Positions 21,348-33,064 of a stretch of 64,000 nt of DNA are shown piece after piece; position 1 is the stretch's first letter, and every line of letters begins with the position of its first letter. The notes below the pieces were generated by a model that did not search any database, was not told where the DNA came from, and worked only from the letters and a program-made list of their open reading frames with translations. The stretch spans positions 1,178,001 to 1,242,000 of the forward strand of contig JABELC010000005.1 of NCBI GenBank assembly GCA_028455995.1, in the 5' to 3' direction. This stretch comes from Scleromitrula shiraiana. Taxonomy: Eukaryota; Ascomycota; Leotiomycetes; Helotiales; Sclerotiniaceae. The position numbers were made by a program, and so were the translations under genes.

Positions 21348-21802
21348 ATGGAGGACAAGGAACGAAAAGGTGAATGGATTGCAGATACACGAGGACTACA
21401 GGAAAGATACACGCGACATTTGTTGGCGGAAGTTCTTGAGTTTGATATACCAGAATATTCGTTGTTGATATTTGATTTCGATGTGGAGAGATCACTTGGT
21501 TTTGTTTTTCTAATAATACTGAGCTTGTTCAAGTTCACTGAACACTAGTTCAACAGGAATTGTATCAATATAAGGCTTGCGAGTTACGATACTTATCTAT
21601 GGATGATATTGAGAATCGAGCAGTTGCAATATGAAGTAATCATCCAACAGCCACCCTATACTAACATTATGCGGCGAACCCAAGCGAATAGCGAGCACAG
21701 CTTTTGTATCTCAATATCCTTAGCTCTATTCCAGCCCATCCCCTTTCTAACAAAACAAGCCCAGCATACGCGCGATATAAACATAAACACAATTTCGATC
21801 CC
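21348..21802. other. Convergent 3' spacer
   Basis: This lies between the 3' ends of the GPI protein (plus) and SKI8 (minus). It is AT-rich and presumably holds both terminators. No coding frame is convincing. Confidence 0.5.
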
Positions 21803-22991
21803 TCAACCCCCAGTAGCCTCCCTATAGAAACTCAAACTCCCATTCGCCCCAGCCGTAACAAACTGTTCGCTCCTCCCCTGAACCTTCGGCAACCACTTCA
21901 CGCACCAAAGCGCCTTGTCTGTCTCACTATGCGTTGCCACACAAGTTCTAGCCTCTACACTCCAAACCTTCGCTTTCCCATCCCACGCACCACTCAACAG
22001 ATATTCACCTGTATCGCTCCAGTCTACGCTGAAGATCCATGCGCCGTGACCAGTTAGATTGGCCACTTGTTCGCCGTGGACGACGGAGTAGAGGCCGATG
22101 GTGCGGGAGTCGCCTGCGGCAGCTAGATGTGTAGATAGTGGTGAGAAGGATACACTGCGGATTGGTTGGATGAGTCCTAGGAAGTTATTGCATTAGCATA
22201 TAGATATCATCTTGACCAGAACATAGTAGGACGCATAGAGCAGAACCATCATAGCAAAACTCACCAGGTAAACTATGCAGCATCCTCCCCGAATCATTAT
22301 TAAAGATATAAACACCCCCGTTCTCATGACCACTAGCCGTAAACCTCCCATCTGCACTGATATCCACACAAAGTCCAAAACTACCCTTAGTTTCATACTC
22401 GCGAATCTTTTTCCCTATTCCCTTCCCCCCTTCTTCGGAAGCTGCAGATAAATCCCATACTCCAATCCTCCCATCCACCGTTGTCCCCGCTAGAAATTGT
22501 CCATCTGCACTCAAAGCCAAAGCCCATACCTCACCCGCCTTAACCCCATCCACTACATCACCCACATGTTTCCAATTCTCCGACGAACCATCCTCACCCT
22601 CCGCAGCAGAAGCAGACCATATCCGTACCGAACCGTCGAAACCGGCCGAGGCGGCGTGGGTGCCAGATTTAGAGGTGCAGATGTGGTGGCAGCCGAGTTT
22701 ATGGGCCGGGAGCGTTTGGACGTGTGAGGGGGGTGTGGTGGATGTGGTATGGATTTGGAGAGTGCTGCTTCCGGAGGCGGAGAGTATAGATCTGCGGGTT
22801 ACGGCGAGGGAGTAGATGTCGGTTTTGTGGGCTGCGGAGGGAGGAACATTGTGTTAGTTGGGTGGAGAGGGGTAGCTTGGTATGGAGGGGATTGATTCTT
22901 ACCATTGTCGATTGTGTGGGTGGTGAGATATTGTTTTGACTTGGGTGCGTTAGTATTGTAACATTACATGAGTTTTATGAGTGCATACCAT
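21803..22991 (-). CDS. SKI8: Ski complex WD40 subunit SKI8
   Basis: A seven-bladed WD40 protein of 326 aa in four exons (22991-22989, 22939-22903, 22831-22265, 22176-21803). It starts M-SKQYLTTHTIDNAHKTDIY, typical of Ski8/WDR61. WD repeats include GFDGSVRIWSAS, GTTVDGRIGVWDLS, GAWDGKAKVWSVE and the end AGANGSLSFYREATGG. Ski8 belongs to the cytoplasmic Ski complex (3'-5' mRNA decay with the exosome) and in yeasts also acts in meiotic recombination. The first coding exon is only the ATG: intron 1 (22940-22988) begins GTATGC immediately after it and ends CCAAG. The other introns are 22832-22902 and 22177-22264. All junctions keep the frame. Confidence 0.87.
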
Positions 22992-23366
22992 TGTCACCGG
23001 TTCATTTGAGTAGTTTGGAGGGTTTTGTGGTTATAAAAATCATGTGTTTAGTGTTGATTGAAAGTTCAAAGTTGGGAAGCTTTGGCGGGGTTGATGAAAA
23101 TATGACGCGCTCAACTACACAACCAAAATATACACAATTTGAGAATTAATTGGGAAGCCATTGGTCTTCTAATCTGTTTTGAATATGGCAGATATTTTAC
23201 ATTCAGCATACAGTTTTGACATGTTTACCGTTTTACGGAATGATATCTTCATGGTCTCACTATGTCCTGACCCCAAACGCCTTTACATAATGCTCTTTTC
23301 ATTTCCCCATACCCTCTTTTACACTCAACAGATGCCAATTACATCTCGTTGCAACTCCTGCTCACC
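22992..23366. other. SKI8 upstream and bL32m 3' spacer
   Basis: A 375-bp spacer between two minus-strand genes. The SKI8 promoter should lie in its left part. I see no gene or repeat of note. Confidence 0.5.
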
Positions 23367-23880
23367 CTAATTTGCCTTCTTTGCTGCCCCCTCAGCTGCT
23401 TTGGCTTGCTCCTCCTCTGCCTTTTTCACTTCCAAAGTATGTTCATCTTTTCCTTTAAACATTGTTTTAATTTCTGCGTTCAAGTTAGCATACAGCATCG
23501 CAGATTCACGCATCATGTTCCTCACCAGCAACACAATATGGACATAACAAATGTGCTCTCTTGACATGACCGCATGCAGAACATTTATTCAAATTTGTAA
23601 CATCCTTTAATCCTTTTCCTGCCATCTGTCTATGTCTCTTTTTCATATGTGAAGTCTTCTTCTTCGGCACAGCCTTCAATATAGACTCCCATATTCCCTC
23701 CAATAGCCTGGGTACATTGAGGTGAATAGCTGATGGTATCGCGAACGTAGGAAGTAGAGGATGAGAGAGTTGTCGAGAATATAAAGTTGCTGATCTTGAT
23801 GCGACAGTGACAGTTGAAGATGTCAATCGTGGGAGGAAAGATGAGAGTATCGATAAGGTAGTAGCATGTGTTGAAGCCAT
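23367..23880 (-). CDS. MRPL32: Mitochondrial large-subunit ribosomal protein bL32m
   Basis: Two exons (23880-23526 and 23473-23367) encode 153 aa. The mature L32 core is clear: PKKKTSHMKKRHRQM, then a zinc ribbon with CSACG and, fifteen residues later, CPYC. The first about 70 residues are a mitochondrial presequence rich in Ser, Thr, Arg and Leu. The intron (23474-23525, GTGAGG to CGCAG with a GCTAAC branch-like site) falls just after CPYC and joins CVA to EIKTMFKGK. In yeast, MrpL32 is matured by the m-AAA protease before it joins the mitoribosome. The C-terminal tail is Ala/Glu/Lys-rich. Confidence 0.9.
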
Positions 23881-24369
23881 CTTGATATCCGTATCGTTTG
23901 ACTCGTCGATTCGTTATAGATATCGAAAATTCGGAATACCTTTCCTATCCCAGTACACTGAATTGAATATCTCAACTCGACTGTACTATGTTATGCACTC
24001 TTTTTATAGTCTCTTTTGCTCATCCAGTCGCCAGTACCAAATTATTGAATTTCTTCGCCCACGGAACTAAATTTACTAGGTTGATTCCTCTTGCAGATTA
24101 ACTTGTGACCCTAATCTAATCTCAGACTAGCTTATCCAATAAATTTCCCCTGAATATACGCTATTTCGCCAAAATAATCTGGAGACCCGACCTCTCTCCT
24201 TCTCTCGCTCTAATAATTAAGATTTGTTGACAACGGCTTCTGATTGATTTTGATTGCGTACTACCTCTATCTTCGACGACAACGAAGAACTCCTTCTTTT
24301 GTTTTTTACTCGATTCAATCAATAATACATTCCTTCTTTCAAAGATCGAGATAATACCTTCTATTCAAG
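23881..24369. promoter_or_regulatory. Divergent bL32m/CDC10 upstream region
   Basis: A 489-bp region between divergent starts. CT-rich tracts occur at 24190-24215 and 24290-24360, as expected for a fungal promoter and 5' leader of the septin gene. Confidence 0.45.
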
Positions 24370-25524
24370 ATGTCAACAATAACTGATAGACACGCTCCTC
24401 AACCTTCCGTATTCCCAAAAAGCCATGTCGGTTTCGACAGCATCACATCACAAATTGAGCGCAAGCTTTTGAAGCGTGGTTTCCAGTTCAATGTCATTTG
24501 CGTTGGTGAGCTAATCTTCTTCAAACTAATGCTGAAGTGGTAATTATTTTACTGACGATATTATCCTTCCTCAGGTCAAACCGGCCTTGGAAAATCCACT
24601 CTTATCAACACCATTTTCGCCTCACACTTAATCGACTCAAAAGGACGACTCACCCCTGACGAGCCAAATCGCACAACTACCGAAATCCAAACTGTATCGC
24701 ACATCATCGAGGAGAATGGAGTAAAGCTGAGACTTAATATTGTTGACACTCCCGGTTACGGAGATGCAGTCAACAATGATCGATGCTGGGACCCAATCGT
24801 CAAGTACATTAAAGATCAACACTCTGCATATCTCCGAAAGGAACTCACTGCTCAGAGAGAAAGATATATCGCAGATACCCGTATTCACTGCTGTCTGTTC
24901 TTCATTCAACCTTCAGGCCACGCTTTGAAGCCAATTGATATTGTGGTTTTGAAGAAACTTTCAGATGTTGTCAATGTAGTACCAGTTATCGCCAAGTCTG
25001 ATTCTTTGACTTTGGAAGAACGTGCTGCTTTCAAGGAACGCATAAAGGAGGAGTTTGCTTTCCACAACTTGAAAATGTTCCCATATGAGAATGATGAGTT
25101 TGATGAAGAAGAGCGTGCATTGAACTCACAAATCAAGGTAAGTTTAAGATCCAAAGTATTTGCAACAATTTATTAATTAATCAATTCTTAGAACATCATT
25201 CCATTCGCTGTCGTTGGATCCGAGAAAGATATCATTGTTGGAGGCAAGCCAGTCCGTGGACGCCAAAACAGATGGGGAGTTATCAATGTTGAGGATGAGA
25301 ACCACTGCGAATTCATCTACCTACGAAACTTCCTCACCCGAACCCATCTTCAAGACTTGATCGAAACTACATCTCAAATCCATTATGAGACCTTCCGTGC
25401 CAAGCAATTGCTCGCACTTAAGGAAAGCAGTGCTGCTCACGGTGGTGGAAGCAGACCAATCAGTCCAGCAGCTGAGCGAGAATTGAGCAGAAACTCCCAG
25501 AGAATGACCATGAACGGCTATTAA
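24370..25524 (+). CDS. CDC10: Septin, Cdc10 type
   Basis: Three exons (24370-24505, 24575-25137, 25192-25524) encode 343 aa. The GTPase motifs are complete: P-loop GQTGLGKST, G3 DTPGYGD and G4 AKSD. The opening VGFDSITSQIERKLLKRGF and the lack of a long C-terminal coiled coil point to the Cdc10 class (AspD in Aspergillus) rather than Cdc3, Cdc11 or Cdc12. The septin-unique element near the end reads FLTRTHLQDLIETT. Septins polymerise into filaments at septa, hyphal tips and infection structures. Intron 1 splits the P-loop Gly codon (GTGAGC to CTCAG); intron 2 is GTAAGT to TTAG. Confidence 0.93.
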
Positions 25525-26051
25525 GCAATGAAGCACGAATGATGGTGTGTTAGCCAGGTTGATCTCTGGGGTAGTGGAAGAAGAAATGAGTGGTTTTTGT
25601 GATTTCGAGACTGCATTTGCAAAAAGCGACATTTTCTTGAAGAAGGTTAAAGGGAGAGTTAATGGACTGCTTCTCTGGTGCTGGGTTTCTTTTTTTTTCT
25701 ACAACACTTTTCCGTTGTTAGACTGAATATCTCTATATTTCTACTTTGCTTATTAGCCCTTTTTTTCTAATATTCCGAGAATTCATTTCACTAGTAAATA
25801 ATTTGGGGTTCTTCTACTTTTTTGTTTCTGATTTTGCTTGATTGTGATGTAGAACGCTATGGAAACTTTTCTCTATATAATACTCTATGTCTGTTGTGAT
25901 TTAAACACGAAGTAACTCTGTACAGAAGCCTCCCAGACTCTTTAACCGTCCGGTAGAGGTTCGATAATCCACATGATCTCTCAAAACATATCTATATATC
26001 TACCTCATTCCAAAACCTCCATCCCTGCATGTATGAAACCCCCTCACTCAT
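25525..26051. other. Convergent 3' spacer of CDC10 and GUK1
   Basis: A 527-bp T-rich spacer with long T runs (25687-25700 and 25760s) that could serve as 3' processing signals. A short GGTTCGATAATCC near 25958 looks like a tRNA B-box, but I found no tRNA fold around it. Confidence 0.5.
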
Positions 26052-26856
26052 CTAAGCATCCCCCTTCTTCTCCCCCCCACCATTAAAAATATACTCCTCC
26101 AACTGCTTATACGCAACCTCCAAATCATCATTCACAATAACCACATCATGGACGCCCTCCGTCTCGGCGTACTCCAACTCCAGCTTCGCTTGCGCCAAAC
26201 GCTTCTGTATCGATTCCTCCTTTTCGGTTCCGCGTCGTCGGAGTCGCGCTTCGAGTACTTGGTAGGGCGTTTGTGTCGCGCTGGTGGGGGGCGAGATGAA
26301 TATGTAGCGGGCGGGGAAGGAGGGTGAGGCGTGGATTTGTTTTACGCCCTGTTTAGTGGTTTGGGTTTGAAATTAGCTATTAAACTCACACTATGACATA
26401 AAAGAAGAGAGAGGGAAATAGAGAGAAGTAAACTAAACAAAATTAGAAAAGACAAACCTCCATCTCAATATCCAAAACGACAATCTTCCCCTCAGCCTTC
26501 TTCTCCTCAATCATCTTCCTACTAGTCCCATACCTATTCCCCCCAAACATAGCATGCTCCACAAACTCGCCCTTCTCAATCATGGCCTCGAACTCCCCCA
26601 TGCTGATGTAGTAGTAGTCGACATTTGGGGTTTCGCCGGGACGGGGGGCACGCGTAGTGTGCGAAATGGAGGTCGTGAAGAGGGTGGGATGGTTGGAGAG
26701 GAGGCGGCTGTAAAGGGTGCCTTTTCCGACGCCTGAGGGGCCGGAGATGATTACGGGGTTGGTGGTTAGGGGAGTTGCTGAGGGGGTTAGCTTTGGGTTT
26801 TAGGAGGAGAGAAGAGGGGAGAGGAGAGAAAAAGATGGGGGATTCTTACGAGCCAT
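26052..26856 (-). CDS. GUK1: Guanylate kinase, with a possible mitochondrial leader
   Basis: Three exons (26856-26850, 26777-26458, 26348-26052) encode 207 aa for the short form. Signatures are the P-loop ISGPSGVGKGT, the GMP-binding TTRAPRPGE and DYYYIS, and GNRYGTS. The enzyme phosphorylates GMP to GDP in the cytosol. Intron 1 (26778-26849) splits the third codon, giving MAP at the start. The frame stays open upstream to ATG 27060, adding 68 residues that are Ser/Thr/Arg/Leu-rich with no Asp or Glu, a textbook mitochondrial presequence. Intron 2 is 109 nt. Yeast Guk1 has no such leader as far as I recall. Which start is used is unresolved. Confidence 0.9.
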
Positions 26857-27060
26857 GGTTTGGATATAGGTTCTTAAGAAACGTGTATTTGGATTTAAGT
26901 TTCTAGAATTAGACGATCCGAAAGTCGTAGCGAGAGGAAATTTAGAAGAAGTATACAGCGAACAACTCGCTGTAATAGCAGAAGTAGATATAAGCGTGAG
27001 TCTAGGTTTGATCACTGAAGAAGAAAAGGGTCGCAGCAATTGCGTGGAAGTAAAACGCAT

Positions 27061-27700
27061 ATGTATGTCAAAAGGAAAAGTGGTAAATGGTGGGTTTCTA
27101 GGAAATATATATAAATTGCAAGTGTTCACTATTACAAGACTAATAAAAGTGACTGGTGCGATAAAGCTCCATGGCGTAGAAAATGATAAGCCCCTTATCG
27201 ACTTTGTTGCCTTGTATTTAGGGCAGCCGAAATCATTATGACACTAATAATAGCCATGGAGGTTTTGGGGTTTGTTTCCTTACAAATTGCACACTGGATG
27301 GATTATTTCGTGGACATGAATGGAGATGAATACAAAGATCTAATTGCTATTGTCAACAGCTTTGAAAATTAGTCATAAAGTAACGATGATTTTTGAGGAG
27401 ATTTTGAAATAAGTTATTGGCTATTGTACAAAATTTGATTTTGAGTCATCCTTCCACCACTCTTGTTCACACTTAATTCGCAGGTTTGTTTGGTCATCAG
27501 GATAAAAAAAGAAAAATAGATTTATAGATTTTATTGCATTTGTTAAAAAATGATACAGGGGTATATTCCTCCATCGAAGCATATCCGAAACTCCTCCTAT
27601 AACGCCAGCTATCATAACATCATCGCTTCATGTCTCTTTCTTTCCTGCTTCCTCCCCCCCCCATCAATGGTCATATATCCTCATGATACAAGACATCCCT
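27061..27700. other. Spacer upstream of GUK1
   Basis: A 640-bp AT-rich spacer between two minus-strand genes. It should hold the GUK1 promoter (right of 27060). I see no gene. Confidence 0.5.
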
Positions 27701-28465
27701 TTAGAATTGGGTTACCCTACTCGCAACACTGTATCGGCTACTTGGTGCTGGAGGAGGAGGTCTTTGATTCGCAGGATGTAAGGCTGTAGATGGACGTTGA
27801 ATTTCCGGTATGATAGGTGAGCTCCGATCGGAATCTGAGACGATAGGTTTGGAGATCTGAGATCCACGGAGAGGTAATCGGAAGCCAAAGCGCGACTTGC
27901 GTCGTTCGTTGGAGCTGGTATGGTAGGATGGAAGATCCTGGTCAGCACTGAGGGAGAGGCGCTTCTCGTAGGGATTGGCGGGGGCGGCACCATGGGCGCG
28001 GATCTGACGTGCGGTTTTATTCTTTTGCGAAAAGACAAAGGACACAACGATATTGAAGAATCCCATGATTGCGGAAAGACAGCCAGAGGAAATGACTACG
28101 CGCCACATCGGCAAACCAAGGTTCTCGACGCTGGTAGCATTCTTGTTGAGATTTCCTAGGATATTGAAACCAACAGCAATCATGGAGAGACCAAGGAAGA
28201 CGAAGCCATTATGGGGGCTAAGCATTGGCCAAAACTCCTCGAAGTATTTGCGAAACAGACTAAGCTCAGAGACGATGAGGAAAAGGCCAATCGAGCTAGT
28301 GATGAAGTGAGATACACCATCGAAGAAAAAGAAATTTGAGGTTTTGACGGTCATGACAAGCATGATCCAACTTGCTGCAACGACATCAAGTAGAGCAATA
28401 ATGTTCAATACTCGGATGACATTGAGAATAATATAGCCGCGGCCAGCTGCCTTAATACCAAGCAT
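27701..28465 (-). CDS. Four-helix fungal membrane protein (DUF7598-like)
   Basis: A single exon of 254 aa. Four membrane helices occupy about residues 10-160: NVIRVLNIIALLDVVAASWI, VSHFITSSIGLFLIVSELSL, GFVFLGLSMIAVGFNILGNL and CLSAIMGFFNIVVSFVF. A basic, Ser/Pro-rich cytoplasmic tail follows, with repeated RPPPP and SDSDRSSP patches that look phosphorylatable. From memory this matches a fungal-only domain of unknown function (DUF7598), distantly like MARVEL four-helix proteins. There is no catalytic motif. The long spacer upstream may hold a 5' UTR intron (an AG lies near 28560). Confidence 0.7.
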   Translation of the reverse strand: MLGIKAAGRGYIILNVIRVLNIIALLDVVAASWIMLVMTVKTSNFFFFDGVSHFITSSIGLFLIVSELSLFRKYFEEFWPMLSPHNGFVFLGLSMIAVGFNILGNLNKNATSVENLGLPMWRVVISSGCLSAIMGFFNIVVSFVFSQKNKTARQIRAHGAAPANPYEKRLSLSADQDLPSYHTSSNERRKSRFGFRLPLRGSQISKPIVSDSDRSSPIIPEIQRPSTALHPANQRPPPPAPSSRYSVASRVTQF

Positions 28466-29817
28466 AATTCTGGTATGTATGAAAACGAAAGTTTAAATCT
28501 AAAAGTTATGTCAGCCAAGTTTCTCGAGTTTGGGGGTTCGAAGTTAGCAAAGGGAAACTTACAGTAGGGCAATTGGTTGTAATAGTTGACTGCCTGCAGT
28601 TTCGAAATTGATTCGAGGTATGTAGTTTTGTGAATTGTATGTAAAGTAACTTTGAAAGATCGTGAAAGTAGTAGGTATTTTCAAAAGGGAGAGAGTAGAA
28701 ACAAACCAGGAAGAATATTGTGGGGGAGAATTGTATTAAATAGTCAAAAAAAAGTTACTACTGAGGTCCAGACCTCATTGTCCGAATAATAAACAATAGA
28801 AATGAACAAATGTATTGTGTGATTGTTCAAACAAGAAACAAAGAAGACGAAAGTGAATGTATTTGAATGTTCAAAGGGAGAACCACAAAGGTTCCTTTGA
28901 TGTCTACTTGACGCCCGTCAAACCATGCTATTGTGGGGAGTGAATGAAATCACCTATTCTCACTATTGAAAAAAAGCTTCGCGGAGATCCAATAACACGA
29001 AAAACACTCTTCATTTCTTCGACCCAACGGTAATACTTTATAATACCATCAGGAGGAAGTTTGAGGTAAAATAGAAATAATTGGACGAAATGCCAAGGTC
29101 TGAGGGTAATAGGCCGATGGAACTTGAAAAGCTTCAAGAAGCTCATGTTTACGCACCCAGCAGGGCCAAACTGGATGAGAAGATGGGTTTTAACATCGAT
29201 CATTCAGAAGTGCAGTTGTTCTCCATCCAATAGAATCTGTAACTCAAGGTCTAGACATTGAAGCCAAGTCGAGTGGAGGTTTCTAAAGTGTTGTTTTGAG
29301 ATATAAATGTATACTACAAGCCATTGGACGAAGCGCTTTGTTTCATAATGGACATGTAACAAAAGAAACAAAAGAGTTAGATTAATGAACTAGTCATGAT
29401 CGTACAGATCCTTTGATATTAAATTGATGAGTATGAAATCTTTTTATAAATTCATTATCAATTGGATCTTATTGTCGATGACTCTTTGTACTATGATATC
29501 TAGATGAAGTCGTGACATTGTTGATATTGTCCAGGATTACCAATGGGTTTTTCCTTAGCACTACGGAGAAAAATTAGCTGTGCTGTGAATCTGGAACATT
29601 TCCAATGCTTATCGGCCAAATCCACCAATTAACTCCGACATTACTCTTAAGCGAGAACGAGGATCCAAAAGTTTCTCAGTAATTACCATCCATCAGCCTG
29701 ACTCTGCATATCTGTCTGACAAAGTACACAAAAGGCCACGAAGGCAATGACATCGTCCTTTTCCCAATCTCAATCAACATCCATATTTTAGAACAAGATT
29801 GTTTAACATATCTCATA
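28466..29817. other. Intergenic 1.35 kb
   Basis: AT-rich spacer between divergent genes (membrane protein minus, SERF plus). A 91-codon minus-strand frame at 28928-29203 has no recognisable feature, so I do not call it a gene. Confidence 0.5.
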
Positions 29818-30183
29818 ATGGCTCGAGGAAATCAAAGAGATAAGGCTCGCGAGAAGACGCAGAAAGAACAAGCCGGAAAAGTATGTCTTATTTACACAAA
29901 TTCCACTCTTGAATCCCACTTCAAAACTTGCGGCCGAGCCGGAAATCTACGATCAAGGCTAACGCAAACTCTCAATTCATAGAAAAACGCAAACACTCAG
30001 TCGAGGAGTGAGATGATGCGACAGAGAGATGTGACTAATGCGATGATGCAGGAAAAGCAGAGAGTAGGTAAGGAAGCTCCACGATAAACGGCATAATTGC
30101 ATAGACGGATATCAGAAAGACTGACAAATGCTTCAGCCCTCGAAAGGAAGGCCGCTAAGGATGCCGCTGCTGGGAAGAAATAA
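29818..30183 (+). CDS. SERF/4F5-family small basic protein
   Basis: Three exons (29818-29880, 29983-30067, 30137-30183) encode 64 aa. It starts MARGNQRDKAREKTQKEQAG, the diagnostic N-terminus of the 4F5/SERF family, and ends in a Lys/Ala-rich helix (ALERKAAKDAAAGKK). SERF proteins are small, highly charged and disordered; they speed amyloid nucleation and bind RNA. The introns (29881-29982 and 30068-30136) are GT-AG, and the joined length is divisible by three. The gene is easily missed because each exon is under 90 nt. Confidence 0.85.
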
Positions 30184-30826
30184 CAAGCTAGATGTTTGCG
30201 AATACCCTCTTTCTCCCACCGACGTCTTCTTGACGATTTACATTCCTGGAGGTGATGGAGTTTAGGAAGAAAAAGATGTGCCTTGATATTGCAGGTTTGA
30301 GGGAGCGTGGAGCATTTCGGATTTTTTCTCTTTTTTCTACTTTAGAACGCATGGATTATGCGAAGGACGTCTTACATGTTCGAGCATTCGTTTGCCAGTC
30401 GTGGAGTATCATACTCCGTCGTTATATCACAATAATAAACTCTCTTTGGAGGTCCCCAAGATCCGATCAGATACTACAACAGAACCATATGATTTTTCTC
30501 GTGATTGAATCACTTGTAGGCTATATTCGCCATTCTCGAAATCTTCAGCCTCCCAGAAATGGAACCTGCATATTGGATGGGATGCTTGCTACATTTGAAC
30601 TGTGGTCATAGCTGCATCAAATTAGTAAAGTCATGTATAGCTCGAGTATTTTTTACAATATCCATTTAGATAGTCTCCAAAATCAATCAATCCCGGGTAT
30701 GATTGAACGCCAAGGCACGAAGGGCCACCATAAACCAATACCACGGCCGAAAAATCCTGCCGTAAATAGAATACAAATCCGAGAACTCCTCCTGTGTAAA
30801 CTCCAAGTCTATGCAACGAAACTTGA
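30184..30826. other. Convergent 3' spacer
   Basis: A 643-bp spacer between the 3' ends of SERF (plus) and LST8 (minus). A 119-codon plus-strand frame (30252-30611) shows no family features and probably lies in SERF 3' UTR. Confidence 0.5.
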
Positions 30827-32153
30827 CTATCTGGCCTCTGAGTAATCGTTCAGGGCGACACAAACAAGTCCTAACATAATCAGTCAGTTTGATTCAAGTG
30901 TAAAAGATTTCTTTTAATATCTGAATATATACCTCGATGATGTCCGTTATATTGTCGGATAATCGTCTCACTATGTAATTCCCAAAGTCTCGCATAGTGG
31001 TCGGAGCATGCTGTAACTAGATATGCAGAGTCGGCGCTGAAGGCACAGTCCCAGACCCATCTTTGATGGCCGGTTAGGGTTGACTCAAGGTTGAATGGTC
31101 TTGCATCTGGAGAAGGTTGATCTGGGTGGGGAGCTAGAGCAGCAAAGTCTACCTCCCAAATCTTTGCGGTATGATCGGCGCTACATGTAGCGAGATGTTT
31201 GACATCTGGCGAGAGAAGGACGCGGGTGATATATTGATTGTGAGCTTTGAAATGCGTGATGGGTAAAAGCTGTGTTTTTTCGCGAAACTGAAGGAGCTGC
31301 CAAACATACACGCTACCCTATCTCACAGATTAGTAGTATGCCCCTTCATACAACCACTGATTTACATACCGAGTTGGTACCCGCGCATAATGTAGACCCG
31401 TCCGTTGCGACAGTGACGCTTGAAACAGGTACATCCTCCTCTGGAATTAGTTGGTGAGAGCAGTTATTTTCCGCGAGATCCCAAATGCGAACACTTCCCC
31501 CACGATCACAGCTGATAATCTCCCCTTGATTTGGATGGATAACTACATCATTGACTGGACAGCCATGACTGTAACTTCGTTGGACCGTGCCGCTTCGAGT
31601 TTCCCAGATCTTGACTGTGCCATCTTCAGAGCTTGTGACCATCCATTTTCCTTCGCAGTGAAATGCGACACCTGTGATGTTTCCGGTATGACCTTCGAAT
31701 GTAAGAAGTGGGTTGGGGTTGGTAGACTTGATGTCGTATAGTTTGACCGTATGGTGGCCCGCCGCAGCGAGGTAGCGCTTATCGGGAGAAATACATAATC
31801 GATTGACTTGAGAATCGGGGTGCTGAATAGTCCGTGAACAAATTCCAGAGAGAGCCTCCCAGAACCTAAAAGCAAGACGACCTTAGTAAGGCATACCGAC
31901 AGATACCTTTGGGATAAGGCTAGGAAATACGGACCGTATGGTATGATCGTAGCCAGCTGTTACCAAGATAGTTAGTTCTGAAGCTGAGCAATTCTCTAAC
32001 CTGGGTAGGTATGCCATTGTGGATTTGCAAAAGAAATCAGAGAATGGATTAAGTTCCCGATATGGGTGAAAGACGACGGAAACAAAATGGCAATTGAAAT
32101 AATTGAAGATATTGGGAGTAGCTTTGCTTACCGGTACACAAAATAACAGACAT
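30827..32153 (-). CDS. LST8: TOR complex WD40 subunit LST8
   Basis: Five exons (32153-32132, 31956-31935, 31865-31370, 31317-30933, 30870-30827) encode 322 aa. The start MSVILCTAGYDHTIRFWEAL is characteristic of Lst8/GbetaL. Seven WD blades follow (SSEDGTVKIWETR, CDRGGSVRIWDLA, TNSGSVYVWQLL, CSADHTAKIWEV, ACSDHYARLWEL), closing with a short last blade ending in VCVALNDYSEAR. Lst8 is the constant kinase-stabilising subunit of TORC1 and TORC2. Exon 2 is only 22 nt. Intron 1 is 175 nt; the others are 52-69 nt. All joins restore WD sequence and keep the frame. Confidence 0.92.
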
Positions 32154-33064
32154 CTTTCCTTACTCTGATATAGAATTTAATCTATCAAAAATGCCGTATA
32201 CAAAAAGAGGAAAATGAGACGTAAAAGGGTAGCCACGATGGGCTTTGGAAGAATGTATTTGAACGGCGTCAAAGTATCAAGTACTCTCTTTAAATGTTCA
32301 ATTCGGACCAAAAAAGTCATAAGCTTCCATAACAGTGACGTTGGAACTTTCCTCGGTAGGTGGTCTAAAGCTAGCCCGATCAACGACAAGGATCTAAGAA
32401 TTTATTTAGCATTTAAAATAGTTTGATTGGCTATAAACTTTGCTTGCAGAGCGTAAGATCGCCAGCCTTGCGGCTAGTCCATATTAAGTATTAAAATTTG
32501 TTTTTCTTACTGAGTTTTAAGCCAATGAAAATCGAATATTCCATCGATTATTTTAAGCCGCAGCCTTGCCGGCAACAACTACTGGCCGTTGGAAATATTT
32601 CAGTTTCCTATTCAATTTCAGGTGCTAATTCACTTTTCAAGTACCTGACATGATTTTGTTGTGATATCCATACCATATAGTCCTCATATTCTACTTGAGT
32701 AATAAGAGTCTCACACTCTCTCTCTCTCTTTCGAATAGGGACTTCCACAACATCAAGAATATTAAATCTTGCAAAGTTTTTTTGCCAACAGCTTATGAGT
32801 TCCGACCCTTTCGTGTCATCTCTTTGCTGAAGATCAACTGAGCATCGATTGAGTAGAGATACCACCTCTCAAACTACCAAACTATACAAGTTATACATTT
32901 TGTCTATCACTACCTTCATGGGTTTTAAATAATCACACACTACTCTTGACAAAATATTTGTCCTCAGTAACGTGATTTTCTGCTTGCGTTCACAATCATT
33001 TATCATACGTAGCAAAACTCAAAAGTTATATTTCTATACCTCAACCTTCTTCAGTGGTGAGGAT
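32154..33064. promoter_or_regulatory. Divergent upstream region of LST8 and the 649-aa protein
   Basis: A 911-bp spacer. A minus-strand frame at 32608-32865 (85 codons, with SCWQKNFARFNILDVVEVP) looks moderately protein-like but has no start context or recognised family. It is left uncalled. Confidence 0.4.

Noticed and set aside
23506..23530. bL32m ending just after the second CxxC
   Set aside because: A GTGAGG...CGCAG intron with a good branch site leads to the usual L32m C-terminal extension.
25940..25985. tRNA-like B box (GGTTCGATAATCC)
   Set aside because: No A box, anticodon arm or acceptor stem could be placed around it.
30252..30611. 119-codon frame downstream of SERF
   Set aside because: Composition looks random; probably 3' UTR or spacer.
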